A stretch of DNA of 64,000 nt from Silene conica. Lineage: Eukaryota > Streptophyta > Magnoliopsida > Caryophyllales > Caryophyllaceae. The position numbers and the translations under genes were made by a program. Shown piece by piece: positions 1 through 10,756 of this stretch; position 1 is the first letter of the stretch, and every line of letters starts with the position of its first letter. The notes under the pieces are model-generated. The model was given only the letters and a program-made list of their open reading frames with translations. It made no database searches and was not told the DNA's origin. The stretch is from assembly GCA_029255685.2 (NCBI GenBank), contig CM055312.2, positions 1,760,649 to 1,824,648 on the forward strand, read 5' to 3'.

Positions 1-1134
1 CAGAGATTTGAGCAGCTGCAGTCGATGATGTCGTGGCACACGTTGCACCATCCCAAGTTGGTTGAGCCAGCAGCGATGAAATACATCAAGGAAGTATGGC
101 GCTTTCAGAAGCGAATGATCCTTGTTGCTCTTGATCCACAGGGTAAAGTGGCTTGCCCAAATGCCCTTCACATGATGTTGATCTGGGGAAATATCGCCTT
201 CCCGTTTACTGCTTTGAAGGAGGAGTCCCTCTGGAGGGAAGAAACTTGGAGACTCGAGCTATTGGTCGATAGCATTGATCCACATATACTCGACTGGGTA
301 TTTCGTCCTCTTCAAACAACGTAACATTGTGTGCTTTAACCAAGTGGTGTTAGTCCAGTGGTAACTGAGTTAAACCTTAAAGCTTGCAGAAATGCAGGAG
401 TTGAGAGGTCTCAGGTTCGATTACCAGCTGGGGCGATGACCACTTGGCCACTGCAGCTCCCGAAAGGGGTGGCTTTCCAAGTTCTGTTTGATTTAAGCAT
501 TGTTAATTTATTTCAGATAGCGCAAGGAAAACACATTTGCGTGTATGGAGGCGAGGACATAGACTGGATCAGGCGATTCACGACAAACACGAGAAAAATG
601 GCCCATGATGCAGGGATCGAGATTGAGCTAGTGTATGTTGGAAAATCCAACGCAAGAGAACGGATCAAGAAAAACTTATCAATCATCCACAAAGAACAAC
701 TGAGCGAGTATTGGACCGACCCAACATCGTACTGGTACTTCTGGACTCGACTAGAGTGCATGCTCTACTCAAAAATGCAACACGGGGAGGACGTAGAAAG
801 AGACCGAATCATGCAAGAAGTAATGACAATACTGAGCTACGATGGTAGTGACCAAGGATGGGCTACCATATGGCTCGGCTCAGTTGAAATGGCGCGTTCC
901 AAAGGAGACAACATACTCGAGTGCTTCACTAAGTACGAGGAGTGGGAGGAAAACTCGAGGGTTAACGGGTTTGTGCCCGCTTTAAGGGACTACCTTCTTC
1001 AGCTCCAGACCCCACATCATTGCAACCGGCTGATATTGCCCGGGATTGAAGGTGGCATCCCGGAGAAGGTCGTTTGTGCAGAGTGTGGCCGCGCTATGGA
1101 GAAGTACTTCATGTACCGTTGTTGCACTGATTAA
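1..1134 (+). CDS. Sieve element occlusion (SEO/SEOR) protein, C-terminal part
   Basis: This is the 3' end of a gene that begins before the window. Two exons are visible: 1-297, open from the first base, and 517-1134, ending in TAA. The intron 298-516 has a GT donor (TGG|GTATTT) and an AG acceptor (TTTCAG|ATAGCG), and both exons join in phase 0. About 304 residues can be read. They show the SEO C-terminal pattern: 'LDPQGKVACPNALHMM', 'WRLELLVDSIDP', 'ICVYGGEDIDWIRRFT' and the Cys-rich tail 'CAECGRAMEKYFMYRCC'. In this family these are thioredoxin-like and conserved C-terminal regions. SEO proteins build the filaments (forisomes or P-protein) that plug phloem sieve tubes after wounding. The intron contains a SINE-like insertion. 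The exons look intact. Which SEO paralogue this is cannot be told from this part. Confidence 0.9.
340..485 (+). mobile_element. tRNA-derived SINE-like insertion in the SEO intron
   Basis: Two RNA polymerase III promoter boxes lie in tRNA-like order. An A box, TAGTCCAGTGG, is at 351-361 and a B box, GGTTCGATTAC, is at 414-424, about 50 bp downstream. The sequence continues with a GC-richer body (TTGGCCACTGCAGCTCCC...) unlike the surrounding AT-rich intron. No poly-A tail or clear target duplication was found, so the borders are approximate. It does not fold as a complete tRNA gene. Confidence 0.6.
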
Positions 1135-1640
1135 ACCCGTCACAAACTCACAATCATCAGTTAACAGGACTGCTTGCTTAATCAAAAAATCATTAAATTC
1201 TATTTTTCAGCTTTTTATTTAATTATATTATCAGCTTTATTTATCTTCGAACCCGGGTGCCATGAACCTGCGAAATTTTATGTTACAACATTTTTAAGTT
1301 TGCTGAATATTATGTTTTAGTTTACTGTATTACCGAGTTGTTTCTGTTTGTCGATTATTTGGCTCAGAATGCGGAGTATTTTGACAGAGTAAACGAGTTG
1401 AACTCGAGACGTTCTGGCTCAGATTGGGGTGGAAAATTAATTCTAATATATATTAGCACGCTCTCAAACCACCAACCGACAAATAAATGTAAGTAGATAA
1501 ATAAATAAATAAATAACCGTCTCGACAAATAACCAATTGAGTCAGTTTATGTGAGTGATTTTCTTTAATCATTGACGGGTAAATGTTAGAATAATAGAAT
1601 ATGATACAACAAACTACTCATTACTCATTACTCATTAGCC
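1135..1640. other. SEO 3' UTR and AT-rich intergenic
   Basis: This is the 3' flank of the SEO gene. It is AT-rich with a short TAAA run near 1493-1514 (ATAAATAAATAAATAAATAA). I see no other gene or element. Confidence 0.5.
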
Positions 1641-2111
1641 GTAGCACTAAACGGACATGGACACGGACACGACACGGACAAGCGACATGGCATGTTATGA
1701 AATTTAGGACACGGGACACGTTATTTAAATTTAATAAAATATACATTTATAGTTATAAATATTTGATTTATTTTTGTAAAAGTATTTGATATTAATTTTA
1801 AATAAGTGAAAGTAAAACTTGTCGTTGATAATAACTCATTTTCATTTCCCATCCGAACCAATATTCTAATTACTTTTTTTCGATAGCGCATTTCTCGTTT
1901 CGCATTTCTCGTTTGAAGAACATCATTCACCCCAAATGATGACCAAATACCGTGGACACGGCTCAAATATCATGGACACGCATCAACACGTGTTCAAATA
2001 AATGTAGAAAGTTAGACACGGCTTTATAGTTGTCCGACACGTTTCAGCGTGTGTCCGTGGAGTGTCGGTATCGGACACGGTACAACTCATTACGAGGAAT
2101 GTCCGTGCTAC
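1641..2111. mobile_element. Non-autonomous element with ACACGGACACGG subterminal repeats, copy A
   Basis: The left end reads GTAGCACTAAACGGACATGG (from 1641). The right end reads ATGTCCGTGCTAC, closing at 2111, so the outer GTAGCAC/GTGCTAC is an inverted pair. Tandem GGACAC and GTGTCCG motifs lie inside both ends, and the middle is AT-rich. A second, related copy in the same orientation starts at 2781. No transposase is coded and no clean target duplication was found, so the superfamily is unassigned. Confidence 0.6.
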
Positions 2112-2249
2112 CTATTTCATTACACACTAGAAAGGGTCCAAAGGGAAAACAAAGACAAAAAAGAAACAAATGTCAAAGCACGTGGAGGAAAAAAATGCAC
2201 AAAATTAAAAGAATCGCAAAAGATTCCCCACGCTATTTATCTTAATTAA

Positions 2250-2780
2250 CAGATGTATACAATTGGCTGTACATATTTTAAATATTTTAATACAAATTTT
2301 GAGTTTCACTGGAAAGAATATGAGTTATATCGTAATGTATATGAACTACTTTACAAAATATTAAGTTTAGAAAATAACTACTCCGTATACAACTAAAACA
2401 CGATACATATAAGTTTAAATGCATTTTAGTTTTAATGTAAAAAATTAAAATATAATTCAAAATAGTTTTAAAGCTCAAAAAATTTATATATAAGCTCAAT
2501 TAAATAAATCATGATTATACAATATTCTTATATATGTGATAATTCTGATTGTATAATTTTTTTTTGTGATCTTATCCGGAAGACTTCCAAGATCAACGCA
2601 TCAACAAATGTTAAAATCTTGTTCTTGTATGTAATTATTTGATTTTCATAGTTCAAAAAGATCATAATAAGAGCTAATTCTAACCAATGATTGTGTGACG
2701 GAAAGATTTCAATGATATTATGATCTAGGGGAAGGGATCTCATTCGTGGTTCATAGTCTCAAGTCTCAACTCTTAAGCTA
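2250..2780. other. AT-rich spacer between the two GTAGCAC elements
   Basis: No gene or clear repeat seen. One exact TACTCCGTA 9-mer lies at 2379-2387. Confidence 0.4.
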
Positions 2781-3260
2781 GGTAGCACCAAAACGGACAC
2801 GGACACGGACACGGACACGAACACGGACACGGCATGCCATGAAATTTAGGACACGGGATACGACATTTAAATTTAATAAAATATACATTTTATAGTTAAA
2901 AATTTTTAATTTTATTTTTGTAAAAGTATTTGATATTAATTTTAAATAAGTGAATGTAAAACTTGCCCTTGATAATAAATTTATTTTCATTCCTCATCCG
3001 AATCAATATTCTAATTGATCTCTTTCGATAAGACATTTCTTATCTCAAGAACATCATTCACCATAAATGATAACCAAATATCGTGGACACGCGACGGACA
3101 CAGCTCAAATACCATGGACATGCGTCAGACACGTGCCCAAATAAATGTAGAAAGTTAGACACGGCTGTTTAGGTGTTGGACACGTTTCGGCGTGTGTCCG
3201 TGGAGTGTGAGTGTCGCACAATACGGCTAATTCCAAAAATATCCGACGTGTGTCCGTGAA
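2781..3260. mobile_element. ACACGGACACGG element, copy B
   Basis: The left end GGTAGCACCAAAACGG is followed by six or so tandem ACACGG units. It then tracks copy A: 'CATGAAATTTAGGACACGGG', 'TTTAAATTTAATAAAATATAC', and further in 'GTTAGACACGGCT' and 'GTGTCCGTGGAGTGT'. The matching right end (GTGCTAC) is not seen, so this copy is probably truncated or diverged near 3260. Scattered GACAC words continue to about 3345. Confidence 0.55.
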
Positions 3261-3530
3261 ATATCAATTGCAAACACGATATACCTTGGAATATTAGTGG
3301 CAGACACAATATATCATGGAGTATTAGTGACGGACACTATATAGCACGATATGTTTATGACAACATAAGCCCTAAACGTACGATTTCAAAGTACCTACCA
3401 TGACCAATAATGCAATTGCAAACACTGCTTGGTATTTTATATACTCACACATTTTAATACCCAAAAGAAAATAATTGGCAATGGGTTATGGTACCTTTGT
3501 TCTTTTTGTTAGTCAACTTATATTATGTAA

Positions 3531-3702
3531 ACAAATTTTCATTTAACACGGAACTATCCATCTTAAGATTAAGACGGGTCAAATATCGATTCACTTACAC
3601 ATATAAGACAAATATCTTGCTCTTTTATAGACTTTTTCATTTTTGTCTTATTTATACAAGTTGGTAGTACTTGACTCGTCTTAACTTTAGAAGACTTATT
3701 GT
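3531..3702. repeat. GACGG-type MITE remnant
   Basis: The left end 'ACAAATTTTCATTTAACACGG' (first bases at 3531) and 'AAGACGGGTCAAATAT' mirror a right half with 'TTGACTCGTCTTAAC' and 'AGAAGACTT'. The middle carries the 'ATAAGAC...GTCTTAT' pair seen in the other copies of this family in the window. It is degraded, with no coding capacity. Confidence 0.5.
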
Positions 3703-3836
3703 ATTATGTAAATGGTTAGGTGCCTTTTATCAATATTAACTCCTGTAATTAGTTGTGCATATTACACAAATTAAGGTCTTTAAGGACTGTAATTTGCATA
3801 TTGTTTCTATATTTCTTATATATATATCAATGCAGC

Positions 3837-4450
3837 GGCAGCTAAAAGCAAGTGCGGGCTGAACGCGCGAACTGGGCTACCAAATTCGTGGGCCTTATAT
3901 TTATATATCAAACAACATTTATATAATTAAATAACCCTATGATACCATCGGTATGGCTCGAGCCTGTTTTCTTTGTCAATGATCACCCAGGTTTGATGTT
4001 AGGGTGCAAATCCATGTCCGCACAACATTTGAGACTTGTAACAAACATTTTTTTTACTAAATTTTAAGGGCCTTCGTTTCGTTGTTGCACGGGACCTCCG
4101 AATTATTCGAGATGCCTCTGTATCAATGAAATAACACGACCCAATTCAAGGCATGATCGATGTAGTTAACATGGTATCAGTGATTAGATAGACTTTCGAT
4201 CTATCTTCGCTCATTCCCGCCCTGTGGCCGTCTTAGCTATTTTTCGAAATAGCCTAGCTCACGCTTAAATCGTTATGGCTCTTGATGTTTCGTCTTCCTT
4301 TAAACCCGGTTCGCATCCAGTGTTCACCGTAGTCTCGAATAATAGCACAAGATTCGTGTTCTCGATGGCACGAAAGTTACGTATGCGTCGTGGATTCGGC
4401 TATTTAAACTCCATACCTGCGGGGCTACGGATTATCAAACATTAAATACA
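3837..4450 (+). mobile_element. Old Ty1/copia remnant (leader and start of gag)
   Basis: A TGGTATCAG word near 4171-4180 resembles the initiator-Met tRNA primer binding site of copia elements. About 100 bp later a coding-like stretch begins with 'MALDVSSSFKPG' and has a gag-like region further on. No intact LTR, pol or target duplication is visible. It looks like an old, short and broken fossil with several breaks. Confidence 0.35.
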
Positions 4451-5925
4451 CGATTAATATTTTACAACTAAAATAAATTGTTCAATATACTATAATTACA
4501 ACTTATTTTATTATCATCAACACACTCTCGATGCACACTTATATAAGACTGAACTCTCTATCACTGGATAACTTGATTTCATATTTCATTAAATTATTGA
4601 TTATTTAGTTATTATAAAACTGTAACGGGGAATAAACAATAAATTCATGTAGGTTGGCGTATATCCTCACAGCACTAAGATATTGCCACAATAGATTAAT
4701 TTCATATAGTCGAGTCAAGATGTCACGATTGACTCGACTAGTCGTCAATTAAATTTTAAAAAGTCTCTTTTATAACGGATATATATATATCTCTCACAAG
4801 TTTGCAACTGAACGATTATTATCTATCTTGATTTTAAGACAAAACAAATTACTATATCCTACACTTTTTACTTTATCTTATTTAACTACATACTGTAGAT
4901 AATATTTAATCCGTCGTTAACTTGATAGCTGATATATCCGTTACAAATGAAAAGCTCGATCAAATTTAGGGATGGATCTATAGAATCTGATAATACGTCC
5001 AACGTATAACGTATTGAAAAAGTCCATGATATTAATGTCACATATGACAACTCGTACTCCGCCTTTTTCGAATAGTTCAAACTAAACTTATACTTCGTAT
5101 ATCATATATGAACACCGTATCTAATTGCATTTATCAACAAGTCTTTCTTAGGACGGGTATATCCGTCACAAGCTTACGATGGAGCAAGTACTATTTATGT
5201 AAGAGAATAAAATAAAACAGTTTGCTTTCCTAGGTATTCTAATTTTGTTTTACCCACATTGATATTACTTAACCCGTGGTAAGCTTGCGAGACAAATGAG
5301 AATTTATGTATATAATAATAATCCGCTTGTTTATATCTAATACATCATCTTTATTCTTAATACATCATCTTTATTCTTATTTTTTTAATATACTATTCGT
5401 ATTTGTTTATTTTATAATTTTAGTTCCGTTAGTTGGCTTTCTAATAGCGGAAAGGACTCCAATGCTCCAGAGCTTGTACTATAACTAACTTTCTTTATTT
5501 TAATCTCAATTTATCATTAAAAAAGGAGAAAAAAAAAAGGAAAAAAATGATATATAATCGACCTATGTTGGATGCTCTAGACGGTCTCAAAATAAAGATG
5601 ACAATATTTACTCAATCTAACACCAAAATTAAGAACCCGAGCTTAACCTGAATTAACCCAAACTAATATGGCATGACCAAAATATTTCTCCTTGCAAACG
5701 GACTATGCTCCGTAAATAAAAATAAGGCTGGATACTGTTGGTAACTTGGTATTGTTATTGTTATTGTATTTAGAAAAAACAAAACCAAAAACAAGAAACC
5801 ACACAAAATACCTTACCACACTTTAAATTGATTTTGGACCACAAAAAAGAGGAATCGGGAAAGTGAAACCATCATTTAATTTGTATCGAAAAAAAACAAG
5901 AACTATCACTCCGAATCGAAGGGAG
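4451..5925. other. AT-rich intergenic with a GACGG-type MITE at about 5141-5310
   Basis: No gene seen. The MITE-like part has 'AAGTCTTTCTTAGGACGGG' near its left end and 'GACAAATGAGAATTTATGTA' at its right end, matching the terminal words of the other copies. The rest is AT-rich with homopolymer runs. Confidence 0.4.
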
Positions 5926-6792
5926 TAGGGATGTCAATGGGGCGGGGCGGGTGCGGAGTGGGGTCAACCCGCGCCCGCGCCCGCGCCGCGAAATTTTAAT
6001 GCGCACCCGCGCCCGCCCCGCGACCCGTGGCGGGTTGAACTATTCAAAACCATCCTCGCCCCGCGGGGACCCGCGGTTGACCCGCCTATCTTCTCAAGAA
6101 ATGTAAATCTTAAATCTAAAATATACTTGTCGTACTACTTATACAAATAAGTTTTCGCAAAATGCTTTAACAATCAATTAACTAGAGTCCGTGAAGCCAT
6201 AAAACGGTTTTACATACAAATATACCACCAAAAACATGCACAAACAGCAGCCGAAAGCCCAAATTCTGACAGAGTACTAGAAGAGTAAACAGAACTACAC
6301 AACAAATACTCTTCAATTCTTCATCTCCAGTTCTTCAGCTCCGTTTGTTTTATCAGTTTGGGAAAAATGGGGATTTAGGGAAATTTGGGTAGTTAGTGAA
6401 TGACCTGAATGTAGTGATAACGATTTACGAATAATTATAGTTTATTGCCTTATTGGAAGTGGGTAGGATAGATTTAATTTATTAAAAGTTTTTTTTTATT
6501 ATTTTAAGTTATATTTATTTTATCTTATTATTCTTATATATTACTATTAGATATTATTATTTATTAGGTGGGTATAAGCGGGGCGGGGACATGTGGGGCG
6601 GGGCGAGCGGGGTGGGTGTGGGGCGGGTCTCATGTGAAACCCGCACCCGCCCCGCGACCCGCGACGAATGATGCTTTTGAAACCCATCCCCGCCCCATGA
6701 CCCGCCAAATTATTACCCACACCCGCCCCACGTGGGGCGGGTGCGGGGCGAGACCCGCCAAGACCCACCCCATTGACATCCCTAGAAGGGAG
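5918..6792. mobile_element. hAT-like non-autonomous element, GC-rich ends, with 8-bp target duplication
   Basis: The element spans 5926-6784 (859 bp). Its ends are a perfect 17-bp inverted repeat, TAGGGATGTCAATGGGG, and the flanking 8-bp duplication GAAGGGAG lies at 5918-5925 and 6785-6792. An 8-bp duplication with TAGGG-type ends fits the hAT superfamily. The outer ~150-200 bp on each side are made of GGGGCGGG/CCCGCGCCC words, while the middle (about 6090-6560) is AT-rich. No transposase is coded. The perfect duplication suggests a fairly recent insertion. Confidence 0.85.
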
Positions 6793-7041
6793 TACTCTCG
6801 TACTTTGTACTCTTTTTGGGGGAGTTGTGAATCTTGTGACTATATTCCTCGGTTACAAGAGAACTCATCTGACTCACGTAGTATCAGAATGTGAGACCAA
6901 TCCCTTAACTTAATTACTCTACGAGGAATAGATATTTAAAAGCATACTTTTGTTTTAAACGTTACATCTTTTAATACACAAATTCTTATTTAAAATTTTT
7001 TAAATTACCACGAATTCACATATCACAACCAATTAAATAAG

Positions 7042-7351
7042 GGAAATTTAACAAATATAATCTCAACTATTACTCTTCTTCTCAAAATAATCCCAACTAT
7101 CAATATTCCCGCAATAATCCCAACTTTTATATCACCCTTCTCAAAATAGTTTAGTATAACCGATAAGTCTTAAGAAAGGTTATGTTTATTGCGGAAATAT
7201 TAATAGTTGAGATTATTTTGAGAAGGAGAGTGATAGTTGAGATTATTTTGAGAAGGGTGGTATAAAAATTGGGATTATTGCGGGAATATTGATAGTTGAG
7301 ATTATTTTGAGAATAAGGGTGATAGTTGGGATTATTTTTGTTAAATTTTCC
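7042..7351. mobile_element. Foldback MITE
   Basis: The left end (GGAAATTTAACAAATATAAT) and the reverse complement of the right end (GGAAAATTTAACAAAAATAA) match closely. The arms continue inward through repeated 'ATAGTTGAGATTATTTTGAG' words on the right and 'CTCAAAATAATCCCAACTAT' on the left. Almost the whole 310 bp can fold back on itself. No target duplication was found, so the class is unassigned. Confidence 0.65.
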
Positions 7352-7639
7352 AGCAAAAACGAAGAGTAATGTATTGTTTTTGGTAAAACTAGCTAAAAAA
7401 TTAGTGAGAACTGAAAATTAACCGAAATCTAAAAAGATAACGGATAAGTAGGTAAAAATTAAGAGCAAATAAGCTAACCGATTATATAAAAAAAGTTGGG
7501 AAAACTAACTGAAAAGGGATAAAAAGAGAGAATCAAATCAAATCAAATCACGTACTTCAAATTTCAAATACTACCCTAACTACCATTTCACTCCAAGTGG
7601 CTTATATCGTTAAATAAGTTAATTATCAAACGCTTACAG

Positions 7640-7845
7640 AGAAAACAATGGGTCTCGTTGAAGACGGACATATCTGTCACAAGCTGAAGACAGGTCAAAT
7701 AATATTCGGGTGGATAGATAAGACAAACACAAATTGGATAGCGAGTAGCAGTATGCTTTTGTCTTATCTACCCACTTGGTTATTAATTGACCCGTTCTCA
7801 GCTTATGATGCATATGTCCGTCTTCAATGAGAATTTGTGTACTAA
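7640..7845. repeat. GACGG-type MITE, good inverted ends
   Basis: The left arm TTGAAGACGGACATATCTGT mirrors the right arm ATGTCCGTCTTCAATGAGAA, and an inner pair GATAAGAC/GTCTTATC brackets the centre. Small open frames inside are by-products of the inverted repeat. A half copy follows at 7932-8018. Confidence 0.65.
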
Positions 7846-7931
7846 GGTTTTGTTTGACATTATATTCCAGGTACTTATTAGACAAAATAGCTTATTTGAC
7901 CAAAGTTTCATGTACTTTATTTTTTTTTACA

Positions 7932-8018
7932 CAAATTTTCATTAAAGATGGACATATCCATCACAAGCTGAAGACGGGTCAAATAATAACTAAGTGGATA
8001 AATAAGACAAAAGCATAA
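7932..8018. repeat. Half copy of the GACGG-type MITE
   Basis: It begins 'ACACAAATTTTCATTAAAGATGG' in pieces and runs through 'GGACATATCCATCACAAGC' to 'ATAAGACAAAAGCA'. The mirror half is missing. More GTGACC/GTCACA words continue to about 8145. Confidence 0.5.
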
Positions 8019-8149
8019 TGCTTACACTATTTTGTTAAACAACTGTGACCTCTCACAAGGAACAAGTGGGAGATCAAATGGAAGGGCAAGTGAGTAAGAG
8101 ATTGTGAGACGTCACAAACTTGTGACCGTCACAATCAAGACGGTATGGT

Positions 8150-8468
8150 TGTTGAATAGTCATTTTAATAATTACTCCATAACAAAAAATGATAAAAATT
8201 AAGAGGATGTTACAAAGTCAAGCAAGTCAACAACCCAGACTACACGGCAAAAACGGTAGCTACCATGAACAAGAGGTATTTGTTGTTTATTTCATTATTC
8301 ACTTTCAAAGACTCAATGTGTAGGGACTTAAGTGTGATCAAAATTCCACAACCCATAAAACACGAAAATCGCGGTCAACCCCAAAAAAAAAAAAATCAAA
8401 GTCAAGTTCAATACTTCGTAATAGAGGGTCCCTTACTCCCTATAGAGTAAAATTTCCACAAAGATGTC
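8150..8468. other. SOBIR1 upstream region
   Basis: AT-rich sequence with a poly-A run near 8383-8393. No other gene is seen. It should hold the SOBIR1 promoter. Confidence 0.4.
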
Positions 8469-8476
8469 TATATAAA
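8469..8476 (+). promoter_or_regulatory. Probable TATA box of SOBIR1
   Basis: TATATAAA lies 107 bp upstream of the chosen ATG, a normal distance for a plant TATA box plus a short leader. Confidence 0.5.
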
Positions 8477-8582
8477 TTTATATCAAATCCAGTCCCAAAA
8501 TGCAGATCACAGAAATTAACACAAAAAGAATTTAATTCATTATTGCAGTAAACCAGCAATCTAAGTGCTGTTTTCTGCAACA

Positions 8583-10481
8583 ATGGAGTTTAAGTATATA
8601 AATCTACAATTCTCGTTATTCATACTCGCTTCTTTCGTGTTTCTAGCTCATGCTAAACTCTATCTCGGCAAAGCCGAGTACACTGCCTTCATGATCATCC
8701 AAACAGACTTGGGTATTGATAATTACCACTCGTCTTTCACAACAACACCCTGCAACTCTCCTGCACTTTCTTGTGAACGGAGAGTTGCAAACTACACTTC
8801 CGTTTTAAGAATTACTCGTATTGAGTATGATTCTGAGAAGCTCGAGGGTTTTATTTCTCCGGTGATTAGTCAACTCTCGGAGCTTAGAGAGTTTACTCTC
8901 ACCAACAACCATGTTAGTGACCAGCTGCCACAACAAATTGTTGATTGCCAGAAACTTGAGGTTCTTGTTCTTAGGAACAATCGTTTATCGGGGAATGTGC
9001 CGTCTGACTTGTCAAAACTCGTACGTCTACGAGTTCTTGACCTGGCAGGTAATAGATTTACTGGGGACTTGGAATTTCTAAAGTATTTCCCAAATTTAGA
9101 GAAGCTTTCACTAGCTGATAACCTCTTTGCTGGGAAGATCCCGGCAGCTGTGAGGTCATTTCGGAATCTGCAATCTTTTGACATTTCCGGGAATGAATAT
9201 ATTCAAGGCTCCGTTCCAGTTCTACACGGGGTAGAATATATGTCATCGGAATTGCCAAGGAAGAGCATGATGCCAAGAAGATACGCGCTTGCTCTAAATT
9301 CGACAAGGAAAAATCACACTTCCTCTAGGGCTGCTGGGGGTCCTGCACAAGCTCCTTCGCCATCAGCACCAATACACGAGCACCATGAAAGCAAGGTGAA
9401 GAAGATAGTGGCATGGGTACTAGGATTCCTAGCTGGAGGAATTGTCGGGGGTATTTTCGGGATGATCTTCTCGGTCATTGTAAAGATGCTCTTAGCTCTT
9501 ATCCGTGGAAGAATTAAAAGTACGGGTATATCGACTTTCAGTCCACTGATTAAGAAAGCAGAGGACCTTGCTTTCTTAGAGAAAGAAGATGGTTTGGCCG
9601 GTTTGGAAGTAATAGGGAGAGGAGGATGTGGAGAAGTATATAAATCGGAGTTGCCAGGGAGCAATGGGAAGATAATTGCTATAAAGAAGATAAGTCAAGC
9701 ACTAAAGGATGGTGAGGAGCTCAATGAAGAAGACAGCCGGGTGCTACACAAGAAATTGCGTCAAATTCGATCAGAGATCAAAACTGTTGGTAGAATCCGC
9801 CATCGCAATTTGCTCCCTGTCCTTGCTCATGTATCACGAGCTGATTGTCATTATCTTGTTTATGAGTACATGAAAAATGGTAGTTTGCAAGACATAATGG
9901 TACAAGTTGCTGGAGGGAACAGAGAATTTGACTGGCTAGGTCGATTTAGAGTAGCAGTTGGAGTAGCTACTGGAATTGAATATCTCCACATGGAAAATAA
10001 CCCACGGATCATTCATAGAGATCTAAAACCCGCCAATATACTTCTTGATGACGACATGGAGGCTCGAATTGCAGATTTTGGGCTTGCAAAGGAAATGCCC
10101 ATTGAGAACACTCACATGTCCGCATCAAATGTAGCAGGGACGGTTGGGTATATAGCACCTGAATACTATCGAACTTGCAAATTCACAGATAAATGTGATA
10201 TATACAGTCTTGGGGTCATTCTAGGAAGTTTGGTGATGGGGAAGCTACCCGGTGATCAGTTTTTCCAGGAAACAGAGGAAATGAGCTTGATAAAATGGAT
10301 GAGGAATGTCATATCTTCAGAATATCCTAAGAGAGCAATAGATCCTAAGCTAATGGGAAACGGATATGACGAACAAATGCTCCAAGTTCTCAAAATTGCT
10401 TGCTTTTGCACTCTTGATGACCCTAAACAAAGGCCTGATAGTAAGGACGTCAGGTGTATGTTGTCTCAAATTAATCATTGA
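8583..10481 (+). CDS. SOBIR1: LRR receptor-like kinase SOBIR1
   Basis: A single intronless frame encodes 632 residues, the usual SOBIR1 length. The start is the ATG in CAACAATGG, since no in-frame ATG lies upstream. Residues 1-24 are a signal peptide. A Cys pair 'CNSPALSC' precedes the leucine-rich repeats (about 75-205). A juxtamembrane Pro/Ser/His stretch leads to a membrane segment (about 275-307) with a GxxxGxxxGxxxG zipper (G281, G285, G289, G293). The kinase has GRGGCGEV (345-352), Lys368, HRD (478-480), DFG (498-500) and APE (525-527), so it is an RD kinase with all catalytic residues. In known biology SOBIR1 pairs constitutively with LRR receptor-like proteins and with BAK1 on ligand perception. 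A truncated copy of its 3' end lies at 12281-12426. Confidence 0.97.
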   Translation: MEFKYINLQFSLFILASFVFLAHAKLYLGKAEYTAFMIIQTDLGIDNYHSSFTTTPCNSPALSCERRVANYTSVLRITRIEYDSEKLEGFISPVISQLSELREFTLTNNHVSDQLPQQIVDCQKLEVLVLRNNRLSGNVPSDLSKLVRLRVLDLAGNRFTGDLEFLKYFPNLEKLSLADNLFAGKIPAAVRSFRNLQSFDISGNEYIQGSVPVLHGVEYMSSELPRKSMMPRRYALALNSTRKNHTSSRAAGGPAQAPSPSAPIHEHHESKVKKIVAWVLGFLAGGIVGGIFGMIFSVIVKMLLALIRGRIKSTGISTFSPLIKKAEDLAFLEKEDGLAGLEVIGRGGCGEVYKSELPGSNGKIIAIKKISQALKDGEELNEEDSRVLHKKLRQIRSEIKTVGRIRHRNLLPVLAHVSRADCHYLVYEYMKNGSLQDIMVQVAGGNREFDWLGRFRVAVGVATGIEYLHMENNPRIIHRDLKPANILLDDDMEARIADFGLAKEMPIENTHMSASNVAGTVGYIAPEYYRTCKFTDKCDIYSLGVILGSLVMGKLPGDQFFQETEEMSLIKWMRNVISSEYPKRAIDPKLMGNGYDEQMLQVLKIACFCTLDDPKQRPDSKDVRCMLSQINH

Positions 10482-10570
10482 AACCTATTTGCAGCCTAAA
10501 TATTGTAATATAGTGGATGTATAATATGTGATTTCTAATCTGAAAAATGTAAGCAAAGCAAGTTCTATAT

Positions 10571-10576
10571 AATAAA
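10571..10576 (+). terminator. Probable SOBIR1 polyadenylation signal
   Basis: AATAAA lies 90 bp after the stop codon. The duplicated copy downstream has ATTAAA at the matching place. Confidence 0.5.
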
Positions 10577-10756
10577 GCATTACATGCTTTTGTTTATTTG
10601 ATATACCCTGGAATTAGATCTCTGTCAACTCGAGTACGGGCATGGTGAACGTAAGACCCACATAAAACAGCAAACAATTCATAAAATAGCACATAGGTAT
10701 GAGTATAGGACATAACGAGTTACCGACTACAACCAAAAATTTAATTACTGAAGTAC

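Noticed and set aside
351-424. Functional tRNA gene
   Set aside because: Boxes A and B are present but the sequence does not form the four tRNA arms; a tRNA-derived SINE fits better.
1252-1275. tRNA-like T-loop word in the SEO 3' flank
   Set aside because: TTCGAACCCGGGTGCC looks like the reverse of a B box, but no A box or arms lie at the right distance.
6547-6894. Gly/Arg/Pro-rich proteins
   Set aside because: Frames through the GC-rich end of the hAT-like element; compositional only.
8565-8582. SOBIR1 start six codons further upstream
   Set aside because: That position is GTG, not ATG. The first ATG is at 8583 in a good context and gives the family's usual N-terminus.
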